From Quercus robur (taxonomy: Eukaryota; Streptophyta; Magnoliopsida; Fagales; Fagaceae), in contig NC_065545.1 in assembly GCF_932294415.1 (NCBI RefSeq), positions 23,111,357 through 23,175,356 on the forward strand: a stretch of 64,000 bases of DNA. The letters run 5' to 3'. The notes under the pieces are model-generated. The model made no database searches, was not told the DNA's origin, and worked only from the letters and a program-made list of their open reading frames with translations. Of this stretch, positions 22,018 through 33,197 are shown in pieces (position 1 is the first letter of the stretch; the number at the start of each line of letters is the position of its first letter). The position numbers and the translations under genes were made by a program.

Positions 22018-24071
22018 AGCATTTGTGGGTTCACAAAATGAGAAAGTAACGTCACTTTGGCATGAGATAAGTTAGTGGGTTGATGTTATCTTTTTATGTG
22101 TGAGATGGGGATTAATGCTCTTGGCAGATGGAAAAAATCCGCCATCAAGTCCCACATATAGAGACACACAGAAAGTGTGAGTGGTTGGAAGGTATATATT
22201 TAATTAAAGATAGCACGAGGTTCACGAGTGAGTGCTCAAAGATCTCTTTGAGATGAGGCCCTTTTTCTCTTTTTTTCATTAGTGGAGATGACAAGTTCCT
22301 TTCCCTTATTTTTCTTGGGTGGGTTGGATTTGGTGGATGAGATGTTTGCTTTTTTGGCAGTTCTCTTAGATTGATGAAGAATTTGGATTAGGCTACCAAA
22401 AAGTCTAGTACTTTTGTTTGTAGGCGTTTGCAGTCACAGATTCCCTACACAAAGTGCCAAGCTACAAGTGAAGTACCCCTTTTCATTGGGAAGATTGGCA
22501 CAAGCCTGTTGGCATAAAACGCCCTGGATATGATTCTCTAATTTCTTACGCACGTGCCAACCACGTCACTTCATTTAGTTTAGAATATAGGATGCCAAGT
22601 GCCAACTAATTTAGTGGTCGGTGAGTTCTGTTTTTTTTTTTTTTTTTTTGATTAAATGTGAGTTCTGTTTATTATTGAATCTGTTTTACAAAGTTTTATG
22701 CACACCCAAAAAGCAATTAAAATCATATTTTTGAAGTGTGTATAACAGTTTATGTGCAGCAAGTTTGACCCGTGATAGAACGGGTAGTACTCTTCTCCTT
22801 GAAATTAAAAATATGAAAAATAAAATAATGGGTAAAGGGCCTTCCTACTCTCCTTAAGATTAAAAATAGCAAAAATAAAATAAAGGGCAAGGTTCTTCTA
22901 CTAGATTCAAAGTGTCACCTCTTATGATTAGGCAATAATTATATTGTTCATCATTTTTATAGAGTAGGAATGGGAGATATTTTCTTCTTAAAAGGTCAAG
23001 ATCTATTAGAGTCAGGATTTGACTTAAGATGGCAAATTTATATATAACATGCATTTATGCACATGTATATGAACACACGCGCGCACATATATTTAAGAAT
23101 GATTTGATAAATAAAATGTCATTCAATTGATACATTATATATTTTAATGCAAGAAAACACACAAAAATAAAGTTTTATTGTATTGTGATTATATATTCGG
23201 TGTTTTTCTACGAGTAATGTTGAAATTCCACTTATGAACCCTACGAGTAATGTTGAAATTCCACTTATGAAAGAAAGATTTATAGTGGCTTTTTTTTTTT
23301 TTGGGGGGGGGGAAGATTTATAGTAGTTAGATAAATACAAAGTAAAGCATATGTAAATTTATCTTGTTGTGGTTAACATAAAATCATTAATGTTCAAATT
23401 GTAATAATTTAAAACAATTTTATGAATTTTTAGTAGTTAGGTAAATACCAAGGGTAACTTATGTAAAAAATTTCTATTGTAAATCATAAATGTTCAAATT
23501 GTAATATTTTAAAATTATATTATGAACATTTACGTACTTGAAAATTCAGTGTTTAGCTTGGAAGCAATTTTACAATTTGAAATTTTGTAATTATCTCAAA
23601 ATTCATTTTTTATACATAAATTTTCTTTAAAGAGAATAAATATTTACAAAAAATATTTGAGGTTTTATTATAATTTTTTATAACATTTGAAATGTAACTA
23701 TTAACATTTTTTCTTTTCTCTTTGCTTATTACTCTTGCTTTTTTATTTTCTTTTTTCTCTCCTAATATTATTTTTATTTGATTGGTTTTACTTTTAACTA
23801 TAATAGACGTTGACAAAAATCAAAGTTATTAAGAGGTTTGGTTTAAATTTTCAGGGAAATAAAACAAAGATTTTAAGGATTACATAGATGATAATTTAAC
23901 AAAGGGGGATCAGAGTGGGCTCAATGGACAACAGAATGGAATAGCTATTGAGGGTTTGGTGGTTAGGACTTTCTTTTCTCTTTCTTTTGCAGTTATTCTT
24001 GCGCCTTAGATCTGACAGTTATGGTACTATAGACATATCTAATTAGTCTTCTTCTTTCCTCACATTTGGTA
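22018..24071. other. Intergenic AT-rich DNA with short local duplications
   Basis: No gene is recognised. It contains a 33-bp tandem duplication (23208-23240/23241-23272, CTACGAGTAATGTTGAAATT...), a looser duplication of an AATTAAAAATA...AAAATAAAATAA segment (22804 and 22859), and poly(T) and poly(G) runs at 23291-23312. Confidence 0.6.
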
Positions 24072-26735
24072 TTTTTTTTTTTTTAAGCCAACGCTAATAT
24101 AAATTAACTACTAATAAGTCTATTACAAAAAAAATCGGCCTTGTCAAAAGCCAGCAAGTCCTCCGCCACAGACAATGGGTTAACAAAATTAGCATACTCA
24201 AAAGATAGGGTAGCTCCAAGCTTAGCCAATGCATCAGCACATTAATTCGCCTCCCTAATAATGTGTTGGATGATTGATCTATGGAATTCCTTCAATAGGT
24301 GTAGACATCGTATTTTGTACCCCTTACGACTCGGACTCCATTTCCCCAATGATGCTGAAATTCTAAAGCCCAAGGTTGGTTTATGGCCTGATCAGATTAC
24401 AAATTGACTTGAGAAATGTTCAAATGGAAAATATAATTTTTTATGAGCAAATAAATTTATTTTTGGAAAAGAAAGGCCAAAGAAACCCTCGGTCTGCGTA
24501 TGTAGGTCTAATGCATGCGCAGGCACGGACCTACGCACGCAACTACGGTTCCAGAAACCTATGAAAGGCAAGTTTTCTGTATTAAAGACTAAGGTTTGGA
24601 ACGAATTCCACATTGTCTGGGAGCCGTTCCAAACCCCTATTTTTCAACTATATAAAGCCTTACATGGTATATTTCAAGAACACAGAGAGAAAATCCTAAG
24701 GAAAAATCTAAGATTCACTAGAAATAGTGAATCAACAAAGGAGATTTTCACAAAATATCCTCAAGTCAATTTTCTTTTAATTGTGACCATTTTTGGTCTT
24801 AATCTTTCAAGTTTAAGATTACTAATCACTTTTGTATTTCATTGTGAATAGATTGACTGAAGGAAACGGTTAAAATCAAGCTTGAAAAGCTTCTTGTTTG
24901 AGGTATTGAATTCTAAACTTTTTCTTGTCATTTCTTCATTTTGATTATATTTTAATATGTTTTCTTGCTTTATTTATGTGTTAACATGTTTGCTTGCCTT
25001 AGGTTTTCTTTGATTTATGATTTCATGCATGTTAGGTTATTAGATTTAAGTTTTGTTCGTTTTCTGTGTTTCTGTGTTTCTAGGTTAAGGTTTAGGGTGT
25101 GTCTGCGTGCGCATGCTTCCTGCATGTGTACGCAAGCTCGGAGTATGCGTACGCATACAACTAACTTGCGTACGCAAGCCTATGTATGCGCATGCATACT
25201 CGTGCCCAAAAACCCTAATATGAGTTTTCTGCTTCTGTTCCTTCATTTCTTTTACATAATATGCCTCTTTTGGCTTTCTTGTATGTTTTTGAGTCTCTAT
25301 CCCTCTGTTTAATTACTTGGTTGCCTTTAACATGCTAGATTAAGGTTTCTTCTTTATTTCTTGCTTTAATATCATGAACATACATTAATATGATCATGCA
25401 TTGATGCCATAGGTGCTATGATGTAGTAAGATAAGTGAGGTAAGTTATGCATTCACATGAACATGCATTTTGATGATAATTATGTTTGTTGAATGCTTGA
25501 TTTCATGTCTAGATGTTTGGGATATATTTGATGATTAATACGTTGTTGTGATGCCTACGTTTCTATCTTGATTTAATTACTGCCTTGGATGAGATGATTA
25601 GTATGATAGATGTATGTTAGGGTTTGGAATGAATTGTCATGTTGTATGCTTAGTTGTATGCCAATGTGTGTGTGTGAGTATAGAATGCAATATTGAATAT
25701 TCCCTTAATGAGATTAAAACGTAAAACACAAAAAGTGGAAGCCGACCCATGGGTCGAGTGGTTTTGGGTGCCTAACGCCTTCCCAAAATTGTACCTAGAC
25801 TCTGAACCCATACTCTGGTAGTAAGATCAGTCCTTCCATGTAAGGGTGCTATAATCATGGTTCCTAGACCATAAAACTAGGTGGCGGCTCCTTTTTTTCT
25901 CCGCCTCAATCCACTCGACCGAGGTGTACTCCCCAAAAAGAGTGGCACCAACTGTGCGTTGCGCCCACAATAGGGTCCTGCAATCATTAAGCAGAGGGTC
26001 CAACATAAGATTATTTATAATGTAATTAGTAAGCAGTAAAAAAATAAGCTCAGCATCAAGATCTACACATATGGAGGAAATCCTAAGTTGAGAAGCTAGG
26101 GTAGGACCATCCTTTAGAGCCCATAACTCAGCCATGACTCCAGAGGTTATGCCCAACGATCTAGCAAATCCCATAACCCAATCACCATTCTCATTATGAA
26201 TGAGCTCTCCACCACCTGCTAACCCAGAATTACCAATAGCAGATCCATCCGTACTAAGCTTCAACCACCCCACAGGAGGTTTGTTCCACTTCACCTGAAT
26301 ATTAACTATTGGATGCTTGTTGGGTTTGTCGCCAACAATTGCAAAGAATTCAGCACTTTTTTTAATACAAATGTTCTGAATATTTCTAGTAATGGTACTA
26401 GTAGAGAAAAGAAAAGAGTTTCTTTGATTCCATAACTGCCATAAACCAAACGGGAAAACAATCTTCCAAGACAACTGATGGTGCTTCGATATGCTATTAG
26501 AGGAGCAGTTTACTCTCATCCACTCTTCAAGATCGAGTAAGAAAAAATCATGATGTTTATTAGAGATGCCAAGCAACTTCCAGAAATTTTTTGCAACAAT
26601 ATAATCCCTAAGGACATGGGATATGGATTTCATGGCTTGTCCACACATTTCACATGCTATGTCAAGGTTTATGCCCATTGAACCTAAAATTTCACGTGTT
26701 TTTCCTTCTTCATCCTCTTTACACTTTGTTGCTGG
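24072..26735 (-). mobile_element. 3' end of a LINE retrotransposon (RNase H domain), interrupted
   Basis: The minus-strand coding sequence has a zinc-binding-RT-like segment (CEMCGQAMKSISHVLRD, about 26660-26600), then an RNase H domain of the plant LINE type. Visible are LSTDGSAIGNSGLAGGG (catalytic Asp in TDGSA), a Glu in VMAELWALKDG and an Asp in CVDLDAELI. The domain breaks at CRTLL (25975), where a solo LTR is inserted, and resumes at 24299-24100 with KEFHRSIIQH, CADALAKLGATLS and a final Asp-rich helix. A stop replaces one codon before CADALAK. The poly(T) at 24072-24084 is the poly(A) tail in element sense. At its upstream side the LINE is cut by the Copia element at 26736. The element is dead, and the polymerase core is not seen. 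Confidence 0.85.
24300..25969 (+). repeat. Solo LTR of a Gypsy (Tat/Ogre-like) element
   Basis: A 1670-bp segment from TGTAGACATCG to GTTGCGCCCACA with perfect 5-bp target duplication ATAGG (24295-24299 and 25970-25974). It splits the RNase H frame of the LINE exactly. The start TGTAGACATCGTATTTTGTACCCC and the end zone (AAACTAGGTGGCGGCTCC near 25878, then TGCGTTGCGCCCACA) are typical of Tat/Ogre LTRs, where the GGTGGCGACTCC motif lies near the 3' end. No internal region is left. Palindromic GCGTACGC words are packed at 24497-24545 and 25100-25205. The strand is given for the TG...CA reading on the plus strand; its orientation is supported by that end motif. Confidence 0.92.
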
Positions 26736-27175
26736 TGTAGGGAATTTAACCCGAATTCCCAACCTATGAGAAACAAAGAAAAAAAAATAGAGAAAACAAA
26801 CGCCAAATAAAAACAATCACACGCACAATACAGTATTTACGTGATTCGGCAATTTGTCTACGTCCACAGAGTTGCAAAGATTTCACTATTATCAGGGAAA
26901 AAGAAAATACAAGAGTGCGGCTACAGTTATTCCTCACAATAAAAAACACGGCCACAACACCCACAATTAAACCCTAATCACCAAAGTCAATTTCTATATA
27001 AAAACGAGCCAAAAAAACTTGTCCATGAGCACTCTGGCTTGGGCCTATCGGCCAAAGCCTCCGCTCCATGGACTGAGCCTTAGTAAATCTCCCATTAAAA
27101 ACCACGCAATATTATTCGGGTCGGGTCGGGTCGTCGGACTGAATCAAACAAAATTAGGCTCCATAAAACCCAACA
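26736..27175 (-). repeat. 3' LTR of the Copia element
   Basis: TGTAGGGAATTTAACCC ... AAACCCAACA on the plus strand. It matches 31012-31486 except for scattered changes and the absence of a 35-bp segment (CCTGAGGGCGTTGCCCCCGG region) that is present in the other copy at about 31291-31325. Confidence 0.93.
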
Positions 27176-29454
27176 AATCTCCCACTTGGAGACTAGTTCA
27201 ATCACCAACATCAACTGCAATCCTCCAAACACACAATCCCCTCATCTCAGCAACTCATCCCCCTATCCTCAAGCTAGAAGGCCAACTGAAGCTGCACACA
27301 ACTTCAGCTTCTCAATAGTGACACCCTTAGTCAACATGTCTACCGGGTTCTTAGATCCACAAATCTTCTCAAGTATTACCAACTTATCTTAAACAAGGTA
27401 ACGGATAAAGTGGTATTTTATCTGTATATGCTTCGACTTTGAATGAAAAACCGAATTTTTTGCAAGAAAAATTGCACTCTGACTGTCACTATGTAGAATG
27501 CCCATCTCCTACTTCTTATCCAATTCATCTAAGAAACCATGTAGCCAAATCATCTCCTTTCCAGCTTCAGTTGCTGCAACATACTCAGCTTCTGTAGTAG
27601 ACAAAGTAACAATCTTTTATAGATTTGAAACCCATGATATAGCTGTACCACCTAGAGTAAAAACAAACCCAGTAGTACTCTTTCTACTATCAATATCACC
27701 ATCAAAATCAGCATCTACATAACCCTGCAGTTTCAAACTTGCACCTGTGAAGTAAAGACATGTATCTGATGAACCCTTCAGATATCTCAGAATCCACTTG
27801 ATTGCCTCCCAATGCTGCTTTCCAGGCCTACTCATGAATCTGCTCACAACTCCCATTGCATGTGCAATGTCTGGCCTTGTACACACCATAGCATACATCA
27901 AGTTGCCAATAGCTGAGGCATAGGGCACCTTGCTTATATGGTCCCTTTCTTCTTCTGTCTTTGGTGACTGTTCTTTGCTTAGTTTGAAATGACTACTCAA
28001 TGGTGTGCTCAACTCAGCTATTGGGCACCTTGCTCATATGGTCCCTTTCTTCTTCTGTCTTTGGTGACTGTTCTTTGCTTAGTTTGAAATGACTACTCAA
28101 TGGTGTGCTCACTGGTTAAGCTTCATTCATGTTGAACCTGCTGAGAACCTTCTTCACATACTCTGACTGTGAAAGCTTCAATGTACCATTAGCCTTGTCT
28201 CTAATGATTCTCATACTAAGGATTTACTTTGCAGCTCCCAAATCCTTCATTGCAAACTGTTTGGACAACTGCTTCTTCAGATTACTAATCTTCTCAATGC
28301 TAGACCCTGCAATAAGCATATCATCCACATACAACAGTAATATGATGTAAGAATTGTCAAAAGACTTAACATAGCAACAGTGATCAGCTTCATATCTCTT
28401 GAACCCAATTCTATGTATAAAATTGTCAAATTTCTTGTACCAGTGTCTAGGAGCTTGTTTTAGGTCATATAAGCTCTTTCTCAGTTTGCAGACTAGATTC
28501 TCTTGTACCTGAACAATGAACCCTTCTGGCTGAATCATGTAAAGGTCTTCCTCCAAGTCACCATGAAGGAATGCTGTCTTCACATCTAACTACATAAGAT
28601 GTAAGTTTTCTGTAGCCACCATTCCCAATACCAGTCTGATTGTTGACATCTTCACAACTGGAGAAAATATCTTTGTGTAGTCAATTCCTTCCTTCTGCTG
28701 GAACCCTTTAACAACTAATCTAGCCTTATAATGTTTGCTACCATCATGCTCATTTTTTATTATGTATACCCACTTGTTGTGCAAAGCATTCTTTCCTACT
28801 AGCAATTCAGTCAGTTCTCATGTCTGATTCCCCAACAAAGAATCCATCTCATCGTTCATGGCTAACTCCCACTTGCTTAAATTCTCATCTTGCAAGGTTT
28901 CATTATAACACTCTAGCTCACCACCATCAGTCAACAGGAGATAATTTAAAACAGGTGAATAACGCTGTGGAAGTCTAATGTTCCTGGAAGATCTGCGAAC
29001 TTTAGCTATAGGTGTACTCAGATCTACCTGTGAGTTTGCATTCTCCTTATCTTCTTCACCCCTTTTCTGGACAGTACTTTCAGTAAATTCATCTAAGTTG
29101 ACAAACTCAGATTTTTTTTAATCTATCTCTGTAACATCTGACACTACAGTTGACTTGTCCTTGTACATAACCTGTTCATTAAATATCACATTTCTACTTC
29201 TGATGAATTTCCTGTTTTGTTCATCCTAAAACCTATGGCCAAATTTCTCATCACCGTAGCCAATGAAAAAACATATTTTAGACTTTGCATTAAGTTTACT
29301 ACGAGCATCAGAATTAATATAAACATAAGAACCTGTCCAGAAAAAACATATTTTAGACTTTGCATTAAGTTTTCACATTTGTTTCTGTCTCAACTATGGT
29401 CTTCCACTTCTTAAAAGTTTCAAAAACATCAAATTTATTTTTTTAAAATTAAAC
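27176..29454 (-). pseudogene. Copia integrase C-terminus, reverse transcriptase and RNase H, broken
   Basis: Reading down the minus strand: an integrase piece (KKWKTIVETET near 29385), an abrupt jump to the integrase C-terminal GKKxxRK-like zone (LNAKSKICFFIGYGDEKFG near 29370-29240), an acidic linker, then the reverse transcriptase. RT landmarks are KWVYIIKNEHDGSKHYKARLV (28760), DVKTAFLHGDLEE (28580), YDLKQAPRHWY (28450) and the intact catalytic box LLYVDDMLIAG (about 28320). RNase H follows: YADADFD-like VDADFDGD (27715), STTEAEYVA (27600), HSDSQSAIFLAKN (27490) and NPVDMLTKG (27330). Stops occur near 28811, 28588, 28222 and 27395. The 100-bp tandem duplication at 27923-28112 also shifts the frame. 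The lost part of integrase spans roughly the whole catalytic core. Confidence 0.88.
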
Positions 29455-30981
29455 TCATACCTTTCTGCTTGAGTCATCAATGAAAGTGATGTAGTACCTT
29501 GAACCTTCAAAAGATGCAACCAGAGAAGGCCCCCACAAATTAGTATGTACTAATTCCAATTTTTCAGCCTTCGGTGTCCTGCCAGTTTTCAAGAAACTCA
29601 CATTTTTCTGCTTTTCTAAGATGCAACTTTCACACATGTTAAAATCAATGGACTTCAATTCTGGTAGTTTTCCTTTTGATAACAGCATCTTCATCCCTTT
29701 CTCACTCATGTAACCAAGTCTACGGTGCCATATGCTTGTATCAGTACTTGCATCAGCAACTGCAATTGTGTCTCTTGGACTTAAGGTCATATATAGAGTA
29801 CCAGTCTTCTTTCCATGAGCCAATACCCTAGCTCCTTTTGTAACCTTCCACGTACCACCAACAAATAGTATTGCATGTCCTTCATCATCAAGTTGTCCAA
29901 CAGAAATCAGATTCCTCCTCGGGTTAGGAATATGTCGAACCTTCTTCAGTAACCAAACAGATCCATTGGGCAACAATATCCGGATGTCTCCCATACCTAC
30001 AACATCCAAAGCTGAACCATCAGCCAAATAGACCTTACTAAAATCACCTGCAACATAATTCTGTATGATTTCTCGGTGTGAAGTGGTATGAAACGAAGCT
30101 CTCAAATCCAAAATCCAATCATCAAGTGGACTGTCTATTGCAAGAAGTAATGCATCATGTACCTCTTCTGTTACAGCATTAGCAGAATCATCTTCATTCT
30201 TCTTCTTAGGACTTTTGCATTGCCTCCTAAAGTGACCTATTTTCCCACAGTTCCAGCATTGTACTTGTTGGCCTGATCTAGATTTGCTTCTGTTCCGATT
30301 AGAATTTCTGGATTTTAATCTGCCCTGATTTGAATTTCTGTCATTACCTCTACCTCTTGTCTCAAGGTTTAGGGCAGAACCAGATCCTGAGGTTTCGCCT
30401 GCATCTCTTCTGCGAATCTCCTCAACCAGAATTAAATCTTGTATATCATTATACTTGAGCTTTTCCTTTCCTGTAGAATTGCTTACTGTCATCCTCATTG
30501 CCTCCCAACTGTTTGGCAAAGAAGCCAAGACAATCAGAACACGAATCTCATCATCAAAATCAATTTCTACATACGACAATTGATTTGTGATAGTGTTAAA
30601 TTCGTTCAGATGTTGTGCTACTGATGCATTCTCTGCCATCTTCAAATTGAACAATTTCTTCATCAGATGCACCTTGTTGTTTGCGGATGGCTTTTCATAC
30701 ATACCGGACAAAGCCTTAATCAGATCTACTGTGATCTTCTCCTTTACAACATTGTGTGCAATAGACCTAGACAGAGTTAACCTAATAACTCCCAGAACCT
30801 GTCTGTCAAGAAGCGCCCATTCCTCAGCCTTCATAGTCTTAGGTTTTGTCCCCAAAAGAGGCAGATGCAATTTCCTCCCATAGAGATAATCTTCAATTTG
30901 CATCCTCCAATACGCGAAGTCTGTGCCATCAAACTTTTCTATTCCAGACGCCTTTCCTGCTTCCTCTGCCATTGCTCCCAC
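29455..30981 (-). pseudogene. Copia gag, protease and N-terminal integrase of the Copia element
   Basis: A 508-aa open frame starting at ATG 30981 (MGAMAEEAGKAS; the second Met is equally plausible). Domains in order: UBN2-type gag (about residues 15-190, with FDGTDFAYWRMQIEDYL), a basic Arg/Asn-rich linker, one CCHC knuckle CWNCGKIGHFRRQC (about 245-258), protease (about 290-380), GAG-pre-integrase (HRRLGYMSEKGM ... CESCILEKQ) and the start of integrase (ELVHTNLWGPS). The protease active site, normally DSGAS, reads DLRAS, so the Ser and Gly of the D-S-G triad are lost. The first integrase Asp (HTDLWGP) is Asn. The frame stops shortly after FIDDSSRKV. It is an open frame but not a working polyprotein. 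Confidence 0.9.
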
Positions 30982-30996
30982 TCAAACCTAACCCTA

Positions 30997-31009
30997 GACT
31001 CTGATACCA
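30997..31009 (-). other. Primer-binding site of the Copia element (initiator Met tRNA)
   Basis: The minus strand reads TGGTATCAGAGTC two bases inside the 5' LTR, matching the initiator tRNA-Met complement. Confidence 0.92.
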
Positions 31010-31011
31010 GT

Positions 31012-31486
31012 TGTAGAGAATTTAACCCAAATTCCCAACCTATGAGAAACCAAAAAAAAAAAAAAACAAACAAACGCCAAAGAAAAACAATCACACGCAC
31101 AAGACAGTATTTACGTGGTTCGGCAATTTGCCTACGTCCACGGAGTTGCAGGGATTTCACTATTATCAGGGAAGAAGAAAATACAAGAGTGCGGTTACAG
31201 TTATTCTTCACAATAAAAAACACGGCCACAACACCCACAATTAAACCCTAATCACCAAAGTCGGTTTCTATATAAAAACGGGCCAAAAAAAATTTTCCTG
31301 AGGGCGTTGCCCCCGGATTCCCAGGAGGCTTGTCCATGAGCGCTCTGGCTTGGGCCTATCGGCCCAAACCTCCGCTCCATGGACTAAGTCTCAGTAAATC
31401 TCCCATTAAAAACCACGCAATATTATTCGGGTCGGGTCGGGTCGTCGAACCAGATCAAACAAAACTAGACTCCATAAAACCCAACA
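31012..31486 (-). repeat. 5' LTR of the Copia element
   Basis: This is the second LTR copy, 475 bp, next to the primer-binding site. It carries the additional 35-bp GC-rich segment (TGAGGGCGTTGCCCCCGG) that the 3' LTR lacks. Confidence 0.93.
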
Positions 31487-33197
31487 GTTGGCACCTCTTG
31501 TTTGTTGATGATTGATTTCTTGTATGTGTAAAGATGCGTAGGATGTCTCATCTCTTTCCTTAAAGTATTGGATCAAACTTCAATCATGTTACAAGAGTGG
31601 ATTCAATTGGTTTCACCGATCATTTTGCAAACCTACCAGCTATTCTTTACAATATCATAAATACATTAATTTATTGAGGTAAATTACACCTACACCCACG
31701 AGGTTTAAGTGAAGTTAAACATTCCATTATATCCAATTTTTCAAAAATGACACTCCACCTCTAAATGATCAAAATAATTAACATTCCACTCATCAATTTT
31801 TTTTTAAGGTACAAAATGTTAATTATTTTGATCCTTTGAGAGGTGAGAAAAGGGGTGGAGTGTCAATTGAAAACACTAGGAGGTGTCAGTTAAGCTACAA
31901 TGCTCTTAGCAATTATTTTGATCAAGAATAGCAAATCTAATTTCACTATACCTCAAAAATGTCAGTGTAAGTTAGCCAAATAATTAAGCTAATTCTACTA
32001 TTTGCAAAACTCTATTACCCAAGTTTTAAGAAGTTTGAATCACTATTTAAAATGAAATTATACCACTAGCACCTTTTTTTTTTTATACCATATCTACATA
32101 TGAGGCAAAAATTCCACGTATAGCTTTGAAGCCGGGCCTTTCCAGCAACAAGGCCTAGGGACCAAATGATGATTGGTTTAGGTAGGGCAGCCGGCCTATT
32201 ATGGGTACATATAGGGATTAATGCTGAGACTACGATCCACAAGTAGATGCATGAGACTCACCCTCTTTACTTGGGAGTGAAGAGGCCAAAGGGGGACAAT
32301 AATGCTAGTACCACACACTTTAATATATACTTTATCACAATTGTCTTATGTGGCAAATTATGAGTAATAAAAACAAAAACAAAAAAATGAGTCCATATAA
32401 CAGTAACAAACAACCAATTATAATTTGCTACATAAGACAATTATAGTAAAGTGTGTGAAAGACACTTAACATTATTGGCGGAATAATACCACTCCGAAAT
32501 TCCAACAAAGGTAGGTTTTTGTATGGTGGATGCAAATTTTATGATATCTCATAGTTGGTAGGGGACCACACACTCTTTTGGTTTTTTTATTATTTTTTAT
32601 GAGTAAACGCACCCAACTACGACTAGAGAAATTATAAAGGGAACATCTGATTTATACAAAATAAATACAATTGAGTACTTTAATAGTTTAATAAACATGG
32701 CATGTCCAAGAAATCAAGTGGAATATCGAAGCATGGCCGTGTATGATTTCCTTGAAACAAAGCAATAGATGGGATTATGGCAAAATACAAGTTTGTGTTT
32801 CTTTCCCAAAAATATCATATACCACCAAAACATTTGAGTTACAGAGATTCTATACCTTTGTGTGCATCTCTGAGAGTTTTGATAGAGGAAAAGATTTAGC
32901 TTCTAACTTTTATGTAAATGTAGAATCGAAGATATGATTTATTATAAAGAAGAAAACAATATGAATTGTCGGAGAGATTATCTTCTTAAAGGCAAATTAC
33001 ATATCTAGAATTTGATATATTTCTCAAGCTTTTAGTTCAGGGGTAAACAGCAGCAAAATTCAAGGTTCTTAATTCTCTGCTACAAAGAAAATCAGCATCG
33101 TGAACTAATATGAACTCAGGCACACCGAAAAGATCATCCTTCATTTAACTCTTCTATAAAGCCATGTCCTCCACTACAGCAGTCACCCAATAGAAAT
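31487..33197. other. Intergenic DNA between the LINE/Copia block and CLPP5
   Basis: 31487-31640 continues the target of the Copia insertion (formally the LINE side), but I do not recognise reverse-transcriptase motifs in it. The rest is AT-rich and contains the fold-back repeat at 31748-31864. No gene is supported. Confidence 0.5.
31748..31864. repeat. Fold-back repeat (MITE-like)
   Basis: There are two inverted arms. GATCAAAATAATTAACATT (31767-31785) is perfectly complementary to AATGTTAATTATTTTGATC (31815-31833). Outside it, TGACACTCCACC (31748-31759) pairs with GGTGGAGTGTCA (31854-31865). The loop is about 30 bp of T-rich sequence. The element probably extends outwards to the AGGTTTAAGTGAAGTTAA and TTAAGCT sequences, but the outer ends are uncertain. 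Confidence 0.75.

Larger units (their letters stand above)
26736..31486 (-). mobile_element. Two-LTR Copia retrotransposon, minus strand, inactive
   Basis: A complete element in structure: LTRs at 26736-27175 (3' LTR, 440 bp) and 31012-31486 (5' LTR, 475 bp), primer-binding site at 30997-31009, polypurine tract at 27176-27191, and gag-protease-integrase-RT-RNase H in Copia order on the minus strand. The target duplication is GCTGG (26731-26735) versus GTTGG (31487-31491), differing by one C-to-T type change. It lies in the LINE sequence. The coding region has stops, a 100-bp tandem duplication, a large integrase deletion and altered catalytic residues, so the element cannot move by its own proteins. 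Gag of the UBN2 type and the LTR length fit the Tork/TNT1-like part of Copia, which is an inference. Confidence 0.93.
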
